From contig DPYD01000058.1 of assembly GCA_003545515.1 (NCBI GenBank), positions 1 to 5,210 of the forward strand: a stretch of DNA of 5,210 nt. Reading direction: 5' to 3'. Positions 1 to 5,210 of the stretch are shown here, one piece after another. A program made the position numbers and the translations under genes. Below the pieces are notes generated by a model. That model saw nothing but the letters and a program-made list of their open reading frames with translations. It had not been told where the DNA came from and ran no database searches. Position 1 is the first letter of the stretch, and every line of letters begins with the position of its first letter. Source of the DNA: Candidatus Kaiserbacteria bacterium. GTDB taxonomy: Bacteria; Patescibacteriota; Minisyncoccia; Phycocordibacterales; UBA2100.

Positions 1-1007
1 ATCGAGTTCGTATAATTTCCGCCATCCTTTTTTTCTTTCTCGGCTTTTGCACGGAGACTCTCTTCCGTTTCTCTCTCAATTTCTTTTTCGAGATTCCTTT
101 GTATTTCGCGCCTAATTTTACCGAGCTCTTTCAGGCGATAGAAAATGAATAATTTGCTTACTTTATAGAGTTCCGAAATACTATCTATGTCTGCTTTATT
201 ATAGAAGTCCTTGGTAAATTCTTGCTCCGGCAACAAAAGCTCGGCGGCGACCTTATTACAGAAGACCTCCTCGGAGCTTACGTTTCGGGTCGTACTTCTG
301 AAGTCAAGGGAGTTTGAAAGTGCGTCGCTCTTTCGGAAGAAGTGTGCCAATTCATGCACAAAAGAAAAGATTTGTGCTGACAGAGCATCCCGTCTATTGA
401 GAACGATGAACGGACAGTAGTCGTTGGAAACGAAAAGCCCCCTCAGGTCATCTACTTCCAGCCGATGGTATGAGACAGTTTTTCCTACAAAAATGCCTTG
501 TTTTTCAGCTCTCTCGATCAAATAATGCAAAGCATCTTTGCGGCGGGAGAACTCTTTAATGTCGGTGAGGCTGATGTCCAATTTTTCAGTAATAAACTGG
601 GCGAGTTGTTTAGGAGTATTAAGATCTTTCCCGGTTCCCTGTAGTCGGTTTTTCGAATAGCCCTCCGTCTTTAAGAATCTTTCCAGCCATTTTTGGCGCG
701 TAATGACTAGATTGATTAACTTTTTTACTTTCTCGTCATTTTCTTCGTTGACGCCGACACGATAATCCGGTATAGCTTTATTTTTCTGAATAGTCTCGTT
801 CGAAAAAAAGAGGAGTTCGGGTACGTTATACAACTTTGCTAATTTCTCAACATGCGACCACGAGGGCAACGATTCGCCTCTTTCCCATCCGGCGATCAAA
901 TCTTTTTCTGATGCTGATATTTTTTTTGATACAGCAGGGGTACTCAAACCCATGTTTTCCCGGGCAATCCGCAAATTGTCCCTATTTATGGACTTAACGA
1001 GACTCAT
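1..1007 (-). CDS. XRE-type HTH regulator fused to ImmA/IrrE-family zinc metallopeptidase (3' end outside window)
   Basis: My translation gives 335 codons without a stop, reaching the left edge. Residues about 8-65 form an XRE-like helix-turn-helix domain (LRIARENMGLS, then AGWERGESLPSW, then LAKLYNVPELLFF). Residues about 160-300 form a DUF955/ImmA-IrrE peptidase domain. Its zinc site is VHELAHFF (His218, Glu219, His222), followed by an EEVFCNKVAAELLLP segment whose Glu247 is the likely third ligand. Family knowledge: ImmA/IrrE peptidases cleave repressors in mobile elements and in stress or DNA-damage responses, and the HTH-fused form is common in accessory regions. The true target here is unknown. 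The C-terminal part (residues 297-328) is highly charged and probably helical, then GGNYTNS reaches the edge. Family members often continue a little further after such a motif. I chose ATG 1007 over the in-frame ATG at 1016, because it gives the usual short lead into the HTH and sits 7 nt after a -10-like box. Family assignment is confident; substrate and start are less so. Confidence 0.93.
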   Translation of the reverse strand, partial: MSLVKSINRDNLRIARENMGLSTPAVSKKISASEKDLIAGWERGESLPSWSHVEKLAKLYNVPELLFFSNETIQKNKAIPDYRVGVNEENDEKVKKLINLVITRQKWLERFLKTEGYSKNRLQGTGKDLNTPKQLAQFITEKLDISLTDIKEFSRRKDALHYLIERAEKQGIFVGKTVSYHRLEVDDLRGLFVSNDYCPFIVLNRRDALSAQIFSFVHELAHFFRKSDALSNSLDFRSTTRNVSSEEVFCNKVAAELLLPEQEFTKDFYNKADIDSISELYKVSKLFIFYRLKELGKIRREIQRNLEKEIERETEESLRAKAEKEKKDGGNYTNS

Positions 1008-1021
1008 ACATACCATTGTAT
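1006..1021 (-). promoter_or_regulatory. Candidate -10 box and inverted-repeat operator of the HTH-ImmA gene
   Basis: On the minus strand, TACAAT (1020-1015) stands 7 nt before ATG 1007. Transcription could therefore begin at or next to the start codon. No good -35 hexamer lies 16-18 bp upstream. A 5-bp inverted repeat ATACA-N6-TGTAT (1006-1010 and 1017-1021) overlaps the -10 box and start codon, which is where an XRE repressor could bind for autoregulation. Upstream, AAGG at 1035-1032 could be a weak ribosome site for the alternative ATG 1016, but the spacing is long. Both the promoter and the operator are inferences. Confidence 0.35.
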
Positions 1022-1050
1022 AACATTCTTACCTTGCGCATGTATCAGTA

Positions 1051-1086
1051 CGCCGTTTTGAGGAACAGTATAAAACGGCGGGGATG
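1051..1086 (-). terminator. Hairpin after the 106-codon ORF (terminator-like, no T-tract)
   Basis: The 9-bp perfect arms CGCCGTTTT (1051-1059) and AAAACGGCG (1072-1080) enclose a 12-nt loop. The element lies about 15-20 nt past the TGA of the minus-strand ORF ending at 1102. A 15-base run at 1072-1086, AAAACGGCGGGGATG, is identical to one arm of the hairpin at 4174-4218. No T-run follows on either strand and the A/T pairs are next to the loop, so it is not a textbook intrinsic terminator. Its position still suggests 3'-end formation or RNA stabilisation. Confidence 0.45.
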
Positions 1087-1101
1087 GCTCTCTTGAAAAA
1101 C

Positions 1102-1422
1102 TCAATTCGTGAGAGAGAAAGCCGCGTCGCTCCAGTTAACTTCATACAGGACTTCGCAAGTCCCTTTGAATGAACCTTGAGGGCATTCTCCTGCGTCTGC
1201 GCTACCGCTTTTTCTGATTGTCGCTTTCATAATGTAGCGATTGCCGAGACTTGTATAGCCACCGCTATAAAATTTTCCGGCGGCCCAATCAGCACTACCT
1301 ACGCCGTTCGCAACAGGATAAACAGAAGGCACGCCTGACCAAAGCCCGCTCCCAGTGCAATTGAGACAAATCCCTTCAGCACTGACTGATGTTTTGTCGC
1401 TCGTAATCTCAAAAAGATCCAA
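1102..1422 (-). CDS. Unrecognised cysteine-containing protein, possibly 5'-truncated remnant
   Basis: The 106-codon frame begins with TTG at 1422. The frame is open a few codons further, back to a TAG at 1443-1441, but contains no ATG or GTG there. Composition looks like a real exported domain: rich in G, S, Y and W, with four cysteines (C-L-N-C, then CPQG, then GTCEV), and segments such as GLWSGVPSVYPV and NRYIMKATIRKSG. It has no signal peptide or hydrophobic N-terminus, and no ribosome site precedes the TTG. It starts 14 nt after the toxin stop, so it could be the last gene of that operon. More likely to me is the C-terminal remainder of a surface or pilin-like protein whose 5' part was lost, perhaps when the toxin-antitoxin module arrived. 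I do not recognise the family and give no function. Confidence 0.5.
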   Translation of the reverse strand: MDLFEITSDKTSVSAEGICLNCTGSGLWSGVPSVYPVANGVGSADWAAGKFYSGGYTSLGNRYIMKATIRKSGSADAGECPQGSFKGTCEVLYEVNWSDAAFSLTN

Positions 1423-1436
1423 TTCGAGTTGCGCAT

Positions 1437-1712
1437 CTACCTAAACATCTGTTTAAGACGGCGATAGACTCTGTCATCGCCGCGCTTGTCAATCAGAGGA
1501 ACTTTCAGAACATCCTTGTCGACAAAATAGACGATGCGATAATCGCCGGAACGATACCGGCGAAACGGCGCATGGCCTTCAAGAAGTTTCGAGCGCGGAA
1601 GGAGCGGATCTGCTGCGAGAGAAAATATCTTCGCGCTTATCTGGCGCCGATACTTCCCGGGTAGCGATTCAAGAAAATCTCTCGCTTCTGGCCAAATATC
1701 AATTCTTAGCAT
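1437..1712 (-). CDS. RelE/ParE-superfamily type II toxin
   Basis: The 91-residue basic protein has the usual length and pattern of RelE/ParE toxins. An N-terminal MLRIDIWPEARDFLESLP helix is followed by a basic helix (GKYRRQISAKIF). The core is SKLLEGHAPFRRYRSGDYRIVYFV, then VPLIDKRGDDRVYRRL at the C-terminus. Family knowledge: RelE-like members cut mRNA on the ribosome and ParE-like members inhibit gyrase; sequence inspection alone does not separate them. I chose ATG 1712, which overlaps the antitoxin 3' end by 14 nt and places the strand beginning LRIDIW at the N-terminus as in the family. An in-frame GTG at 1739 would add nine residues (MKRTYARSS) that look non-family. The overlap implies translational coupling to the antitoxin. 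Confidence 0.9.
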   Translation of the reverse strand: MLRIDIWPEARDFLESLPGKYRRQISAKIFSLAADPLLPRSKLLEGHAPFRRYRSGDYRIVYFVDKDVLKVPLIDKRGDDRVYRRLKQMFR

Positions 1713-1962
1713 GGAGGATCTTGCGTAGGTACGCTTCACTCGCCTTCACTCCGAGTGACTTGCTTCCTCGCATCACCTCCATCGCACGCATACCGAGATA
1801 AAAATCCTCGATTGCCTCCATATCCGCGGGCGAAATGACGAACGCGACGCGCCTTCCTCTGCGGTTTATCGCCACGGGCCGCCTCTGCGCGGCGTCAATT
1901 AGTTTTCCAAAGCTGTTCTTCGCCTCACTCGCGTCAAATGTTATTGTCTCTATTTTGCTCAT
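1699..1962 (-). CDS. Phd/YefM-family antitoxin
   Basis: The 87-residue protein has a clear Phd/YefM N-terminal DNA-binding fold (TFDASEAKNSFGKLIDAAQRRPVAINRRGRRVAFVISPADMEAIEDF, residues about 8-54). A variable helical tail follows, expected to wrap the toxin. Family knowledge: the antitoxin neutralises the partner toxin by direct binding and represses its own operon, with the toxin as co-repressor. The toxin start codon lies inside its last codons. I chose ATG 1962 over the in-frame TTG at 1980, because the -10 box overlaps the TTG-extended part and is placed exactly to start transcription at ATG 1962. Antitoxin first, toxin second, with overlap, is the standard order. Confidence 0.92.
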   Translation of the reverse strand: MSKIETITFDASEAKNSFGKLIDAAQRRPVAINRRGRRVAFVISPADMEAIEDFYLGMRAMEVMRGSKSLGVKASEAYLRKILHAKN

Positions 1963-1968
1963 GCATCC

Positions 1969-1996
1969 ATAATAGCCCAATTGGCCAATTTGTCAA
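1969..1996 (-). promoter_or_regulatory. Toxin-antitoxin promoter with palindromic operator, probably leaderless
   Basis: On the minus strand, a perfect -35 TTGACA (1996-1991) is followed by a 16-bp spacer and then -10 TATTAT (1974-1969). Only 6 nt (GGATGC) separate the -10 from ATG 1962, so the predicted start site falls on or beside the A of the ATG and leaves no room for a ribosome-binding site. The spacer contains the perfect 12-bp palindrome AATTGGCCAATT (1979-1990), overlapped by a second palindrome CCAATTGG (1977-1984). This is a natural operator for a Phd-type autorepressor: binding would block RNA polymerase between the boxes. The boxes are seen directly; the start site and operator function are inferred. 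Confidence 0.72.
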
Positions 1997-2062
1997 AACG
2001 TATGACCACCGAGCTCAACAAGGCGGCAGAGTCAAAGCACGGCGGGCTCCCTGCAAAAGAAC

Positions 2063-3817
2063 TTAGTAATCCTGGAATCTTACCTGCTCAATCGGCCTCA
2101 TCGGTACTGTACTCCAATTCGTTACACTCTGGGTACCAGCTACACAACCCATAAGCACATTCGACTCGCTGTATACAGTAATCATGCATCGCGGTTTCTT
2201 TTCATTACCATCACGGAGAGGAAAAGCGGCAGCATCAAAAAGCCATGACTTATTATTGGAGTCGTACTGAGCAGCAGAGCTCGGAGGATTACCCGCTAAA
2301 GAGTAGCCACTGAAGTCGGTCGCCGCCAGGCGGTTGATGGCAATTTGGGTCGCCTGATCTCTCGATAGTACCGTGCTCTGACCAGAAGATTGCGAGGTAA
2401 CGCTGCCGTCAGCGTGCACGTCGTATGTGCCTTGAACTATTTCGTCTGATCCGAAAATATATCGCAACAGAGGATTTACTCCGTCGAAAGACAGTGTCGG
2501 CAGGTATTTTGGTTGCGGATTTGAGTCGGTTTTGCTTGCATTCGAGAAGAAAATCGTACGAATGATGTCGTTCAAATCAATACCAAGCACTTGCCGAATC
2601 GTCATTCCAACTTCTCGACGTCCGACCTCGTGAATATTAGGTACAGAATATACAGAACCCTTCGCCACAATGTACGCTTTATGATTGTAGATGCACCCCG
2701 AAGGACAATCCTGACCGGGACCAACCGACAATTCTACGAAGAATGCGCTCCCACCAGAATATGCAATTGGAGTGATGGAGCAGCTAACAACATAATCTGT
2801 AGTCAGACCGTAGGATTGATAGTTGATTCCATACTGCGAATAACAAATCCGAGCATCAATGTACGTGTCTGTTCTCCCGACAACCGGAGGCGTGACCGCA
2901 GCCACAGTAGTGATGTTAAATGAAGCCGTTTCGGCAGTCGCAATCGGCGTGCTTCCTGTTTCATCATGCGTCAATGTAGCTCGGATTTTGTACGAACCTG
3001 ATGTCACGAAAGAGCAATACCATGGCTCGAACGGGCATACGGTCCTTCCGCCCCATTGCTTTGTGCCAGCGAGAGTTCCCGACGTGCCGTAAATGTTTTG
3101 AACATATTCTCCGCCAGCAGTGTACAAATCGAGAGACACGATGACATGCTTTAATAGATGACTTTCGTTGCTAACTTGCCAATTGATGCTGACAGTATCT
3201 CCCTGTTTAAAACTTTGTGCTGACACCGAAACGCTGACGGTCGGTTTGCTGGATGATGACGGCGTACATTTCAACACAGTGCAGCCGTTTTCGGAGATGT
3301 AGGAACCGATATATCCTTGCGGACAGCTACCGTCCGTTACCGCAGGGCATAAACTGCCGGATGGCAAAACTGGTGTCGTACCACACTTCGCGGCTATTGC
3401 CGCGCGCGTGCGTGGGCCAATGACGCCATAGCCGGTTGACGCAGCATCACCATACGAAATGATAGAATTTTGCGCTTGCCATCGTTGTACTGCTACCTCG
3501 GTAAGTGGACCGAAGAACCCCGTCGCAGAATCACTATCCAACAATCCCTGCGCGATGAAAAACTGTTGAAGCGAAATCACGTCGCTTCCGCGACTGCCGC
3601 GCGAGAGTGCGCGATACAGATTTGGACACGAGTTGGAAGGTGTAGAAATCGTTGTTGTGTCGGATGTCAGATTACTCAATTGCGCTTGAAGTGCGGTTAT
3701 TTGACTAATCAACGACTGAATTTGCGCTCGTATCTCATCTACCGTAGCGGCATTCGCGAGCACGGGAACAAGCAAAGCGGAAATAATAAAAGAGGCGAGG
3801 AAATATTGCTTTCTCAT
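2063..3817 (-). CDS. Secreted peptidoglycan-binding-domain surface protein
   Basis: This is a 584-residue exported protein. Residues 1-23 are a signal peptide (MRKQYF, hydrophobic core, cleavage after ANA). Residues 25-50 are a short coiled coil. Residues 64-145 match a PG_binding_1-type domain (SRGSRGSDVISLQQFFIAQGLL, FFGPLTEVAVQRWQ, YGVIGPRTRAAI). Residues 157-184 are a small four-cysteine module (C157, C165, C179, C184). Residues 191-304 look like an Ig-like beta domain (SFKQGDTVSINWQVSN, SGSYKIRATLTH) with an extra cysteine pair near 261/268. Residues 315-584 I do not recognise. They contain cysteines (325, 346, 371, 375, 544, 558) and a segment around 484-560 (SRDQATQIAINRLAA ... KSWLFDAA ... 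CMITVYS) faintly like PepSY-type repeats. Likely role: cell-wall-attached surface protein; ligand unknown. AAAAGGT abuts the ATG, too close to act as a normal ribosome site. Confidence 0.93.
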   Translation of the reverse strand: MRKQYFLASFIISALLVPVLANAATVDEIRAQIQSLISQITALQAQLSNLTSDTTTISTPSNSCPNLYRALSRGSRGSDVISLQQFFIAQGLLDSDSATGFFGPLTEVAVQRWQAQNSIISYGDAASTGYGVIGPRTRAAIAAKCGTTPVLPSGSLCPAVTDGSCPQGYIGSYISENGCTVLKCTPSSSSKPTVSVSVSAQSFKQGDTVSINWQVSNESHLLKHVIVSLDLYTAGGEYVQNIYGTSGTLAGTKQWGGRTVCPFEPWYCSFVTSGSYKIRATLTHDETGSTPIATAETASFNITTVAAVTPPVVGRTDTYIDARICYSQYGINYQSYGLTTDYVVSCSITPIAYSGGSAFFVELSVGPGQDCPSGCIYNHKAYIVAKGSVYSVPNIHEVGRREVGMTIRQVLGIDLNDIIRTIFFSNASKTDSNPQPKYLPTLSFDGVNPLLRYIFGSDEIVQGTYDVHADGSVTSQSSGQSTVLSRDQATQIAINRLAATDFSGYSLAGNPPSSAAQYDSNNKSWLFDAAAFPLRDGNEKKPRCMITVYSESNVLMGCVAGTQSVTNWSTVPMRPIEQVRFQDY

Positions 3818-3824
3818 ACCTTTT

Positions 3825-3853
3825 ATTATGCCGCTACCACTCTAACAATACAA
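3825..3853 (-). promoter_or_regulatory. Candidate leaderless promoter of the peptidoglycan-binding protein gene
   Basis: On the minus strand, TTGTAT (3853-3848), a 17-bp spacer and CATAAT (3830-3825) form a plausible -35/-10 pair. The -10 ends 7 nt before ATG 3817, so the transcript would begin at the start codon. The boxes are weaker than those of the toxin-antitoxin promoter (about 4/6 and 5/6 to consensus). Its matching geometry to that promoter raises my confidence. A longer leader from an unseen upstream promoter is not excluded. Confidence 0.45.
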
Positions 3854-3890
3854 TACGCTCTTTCGGACAAGAATGTAGCGCGGGAGCGAC

Positions 3891-3908
3891 TTCCTTTTGA
3901 TAAAGGAA
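3891..3908. repeat. Inverted repeat TTCCTTT-tgat-AAAGGAA
   Basis: Perfect 7-bp arms around a 4-nt centre lie about 40 bp upstream of the candidate -35 box of the 2063-3817 gene. It could be a regulator-binding site or a small hairpin. AT-rich repeats this short can arise by chance. Confidence 0.35.
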
Positions 3909-3972
3909 TTTGGTGGGATTCAAATACAAAGTGGCGCCTTGCCATACAAGATTATTTAGGGAATGGCGAGAT

Positions 3973-3992
3973 GCAAATCAGTATGTATTTGC
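3973..3992. repeat. Inverted repeat GCAAAT-N8-ATTTGC
   Basis: Perfect 6-bp arms with an 8-nt centre lie 13 bp to the left of the tandem repeats. It resembles a dyad operator site in spacing, but nothing ties it to a regulator. The rest of 3854-3998 shows no convincing gene on either strand. Confidence 0.25.
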
Positions 3993-4005
3993 CCACCCTC
4001 CATGC

Positions 4006-4164
4006 GCGACCTAAATTTCTTGAGCGAAGCGATTAGAAATTGGAAGTACCCTTGTGGTGCGACCTAAATTTCTTGAGCGAAGCGATTAGAAATTGGAAGT
4101 ACCCTTGTGGTGCGACCTAAATTTCTTGAGCGAAGCGATTAGAAATTGGAAGTACCCTTGTGGT
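4006..4164. repeat. Three perfect tandem copies of a 53-bp unit
   Basis: The copies are 4006-4058, 4059-4111 and 4112-4164, identical to each other by eye. Each unit contains a 7-bp inverted repeat AATTTCT / AGAAATT (first copy 4014-4020 and 4035-4041) around GCGAAGC (4024-4030), a sequence known to form an unusually stable mini-hairpin. The period is not a multiple of three, so it is not a protein repeat. There are no variable spacers, so it is not a CRISPR array. It lies between the hairpin that ends the upstream gene and the promoter of the 2063-3817 gene. Perfect identity implies recent expansion or homogenisation. Possible roles are phased protein-binding sites, a replication or recombination hot spot, or neutral slippage. 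Confidence 0.95.
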
Positions 4165-4173
4165 GCACACAAT

Positions 4174-4218
4174 CATCCCCACCGTTTTGGGAAAAATCAT
4201 AATAAAACGGCGGGGATG
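4174..4218 (-). terminator. Long hairpin after the anchored-protein gene (terminator-like, no T-tract)
   Basis: The 15-nt arms (4174-4188 and 4204-4218) pair over their whole length with one G-T/A-C type mismatch, around a 15-nt loop. On the minus strand the hairpin begins about 10 nt after the TAA of the gene ending at 4229, where a terminator is expected. Its right arm AAAACGGCGGGGATG recurs exactly at 1072-1086 after another gene. No T-run follows, so it is either a non-canonical terminator or an mRNA 3'-end stabiliser. Confidence 0.55.
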
Positions 4219-4228
4219 TCTCCCGTAA

Positions 4229-5210
4229 TTACTTCAAACACCCAACGTATCCCGCGTCTTCAACCGAGTACGCTTTTCCTGCTCCGTTGATGTGAAGTGT
4301 GTAATACTCCTTTTCATCTTTTTTGACCGAGATATTTCCACATTGAACATTCCATCCGTAGCCGAGTTGATACTGTTTTTGAAATGCGTCGTATTGAGCA
4401 TTTTTATTCCGCACATCTTGCGTACACTCTATCGCATCGTAGAAAGTACCTTGCGTACAAACTGGACTGGACGAAACGGTCTCTTTTACAGTATCAGTTT
4501 TGCTTGCTAAGTTTATTTCATGCCAAGCAATAGATGCATAACCCGCCTCGCCAGAACTTGCGAAGAGAGAAACGGTAGTGCCGTCAGATGAAATGTCCTG
4601 AATGCTGTAATTGGGTCCGTGGGCTTGCGAGCAAACAGCGATGTCAAGAATTTTTGTCTCAGTCGCACGCGCCATATCTACGACCCTAAGTTCACATGGT
4701 TGACGAGGTGCAACGGGCCCGTACTCGTTAGGACTCTCGTCGGTGGGGCCGATGGCAAGAAAGACAAGCGTATTCCCCTTTACAGCGAAATCTGCTATTC
4801 GCCACGGCTCATAAAAATCCTTTAGCGGTACAGCAGAAATTTGACCCGACTTCATATCGCGGCGCGAAATACTGTTGTTTGCACTCATGTAAAACATTGC
4901 CCCATTTTCCACTTTGACTTCGGGGACGTAGGGGTATGCCGTATTAGGAACCTGCATGATCTCTTTCTTCGCTCCAGTTTGAGAATCAAACAAAATAACA
5001 GAAGCTTCCTTTCGATTGATCCCTTGAACAAGCACTACTCCTGCAAGTGCTTGCGCGGCCGGTTGCGTCGGAGTATTGGTGATGGTATTAGTCGTCCCGT
5101 TTTGTGAAGTTGAATTTGAGGCTGGAAGTGTCGGTATTTCGTTTTCAGTAAGAGTTGGCGAAGGCGACTGTTGCATGACGTAATATACCCCGCCTCCGAG
5201 GACAATCAGA
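4229..5210 (-). CDS. Membrane-anchored extracytoplasmic protein, possible beta-propeller (5' end outside window)
   Basis: The frame stays open to the right edge. An ATG at 5176 could serve as a start, but the codons just upstream read LIVLGGGVYYV. These continue into M-Q-Q-S-P-S-P-T and look like the end of a transmembrane or signal-anchor helix, so the true start probably lies beyond 5210. After it comes a low-complexity S/T/N/P/Q linker (about 45 residues), then about 270 residues of beta-rich sequence with repeated strand motifs (ASVILFDSQTGAKKEI, SISRRDMKSGQISAV, LRVVDMARATETKILDI, ISSDGTTVSLFASS). These resemble blades of a WD40/YncE-like propeller, though none is diagnostic. The C-terminal about 70 residues contain several cysteines (PVCTQG, IECTQD, VQCGN, VGCLK), which fits an exported disulphide-bonded tail. 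No enzymatic motif is visible; the function is unknown. Confidence 0.85.
   Translation of the reverse strand, partial: LIVLGGGVYYVMQQSPSPTLTENEIPTLPASNSTSQNGTTNTITNTPTQPAAQALAGVVLVQGINRKEASVILFDSQTGAKKEIMQVPNTAYPYVPEVKVENGAMFYMSANNSISRRDMKSGQISAVPLKDFYEPWRIADFAVKGNTLVFLAIGPTDESPNEYGPVAPRQPCELRVVDMARATETKILDIAVCSQAHGPNYSIQDISSDGTTVSLFASSGEAGYASIAWHEINLASKTDTVKETVSSSPVCTQGTFYDAIECTQDVRNKNAQYDAFQKQYQLGYGWNVQCGNISVKKDEKEYYTLHINGAGKAYSVEDAGYVGCLK

Noticed and set aside
211..420. 69-codon plus-strand ORF
   Set aside because: It is antisense to the HEXXH region of the HTH-ImmA gene, whose frame is clearly coding.
1300..1436. 45-codon minus-strand ORF starting at ATG 1436, with a hydrophobic stretch
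   Set aside because: It overlaps the 106-codon frame in another register, has no ribosome site, and its composition looks like a frame shadow.
1102..1712. Programmed frameshift or broken fusion joining the toxin to the 106-codon ORF
   Set aside because: A -1 shift near 1440 would join the frames, but the toxin ends at a normal family length and no slippery heptamer is present.
1437..1739. Toxin start at GTG 1739
   Set aside because: It adds nine residues not expected in RelE/ParE toxins and a longer overlap with the antitoxin; ATG 1712 fits the family N-terminus.
1997..2062. Terminator for the peptidoglycan-binding protein gene
   Set aside because: The stretch is GC-rich with several short complementary words, but I could not build a convincing stem followed by a T-run.
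3470..4036. 188-codon plus-strand ORF
   Set aside because: Most of it is antisense to the signal peptide and peptidoglycan-binding domain of the 2063-3817 gene. Its composition is not protein-like and its end runs into the tandem repeat.
4006..4164. CRISPR array
   Set aside because: The three 53-bp units are identical and contiguous with no variable spacers, and no cas gene is visible.
4093..4290. Plus-strand ORF spanning repeats and hairpin (MEVPLWCDLNFLSEAIRNW...)
   Set aside because: The repeat period is not divisible by three, so the copies read in different frames; the ORF then crosses the hairpin and the antisense end of the neighbouring gene.

Overview
The window most likely comes from a Candidatus Patescibacteria (CPR) genome, probably a Parcubacteria-like lineage. 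This is inferred from protein style and was not tested against a database. The strongest indicator is the secreted protein at 2063-3817. It has a short signal peptide ending A-N-A, then a coiled coil of the 'VDEIRAQIQSLISQITALQAQL' kind, then a CPNLYR / SRGSRGSDV peptidoglycan-binding domain. That combination is recurrent in Parcubacteria surface proteins. The compact, single-strand layout fits this placement.

All supportable genes lie on the minus strand, so they read from the right edge to the left. (1) 5210-4229 is the C-terminal part of a membrane-anchored extracytoplasmic protein that runs off the right edge. (2) 4228-3818 is a 411-base intergenic region. It holds a 15-bp-stem hairpin just after the stop of gene 1, three perfect tandem copies of a 53-bp unit, two smaller inverted repeats and the promoter of gene 3. 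(3) 3817-2063 is a 584-residue secreted peptidoglycan-binding protein with an unrecognised C-terminal half. (4) 1962-1437 is a Phd/YefM-type antitoxin overlapping a RelE/ParE-type toxin. Its promoter is near consensus and carries a 12-bp palindrome between the -35 and -10 boxes. (5) 1422-1102 is an unrecognised, cysteine-containing ORF that may be a 5'-truncated remnant. It is followed by a second hairpin related to the one after gene 1. (6) 1007-1 is an XRE-type helix-turn-helix protein fused to an ImmA/IrrE (DUF955) zinc metallopeptidase. It is intact through HEXXH and runs off the left edge.

Functionally the window combines cell-surface genes (1 and 3) with a small accessory/stress block (4 and 6). 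No evidence links them into one new pathway. The most notable signals are regulatory. Three genes have a -10-like hexamer 6-7 nt before the chosen ATG, which suggests leaderless transcripts. The 53-bp tandem repeat lies upstream of the surface-protein gene, and its period is close to five helical turns. A hairpin with a shared arm sequence follows two unrelated genes.
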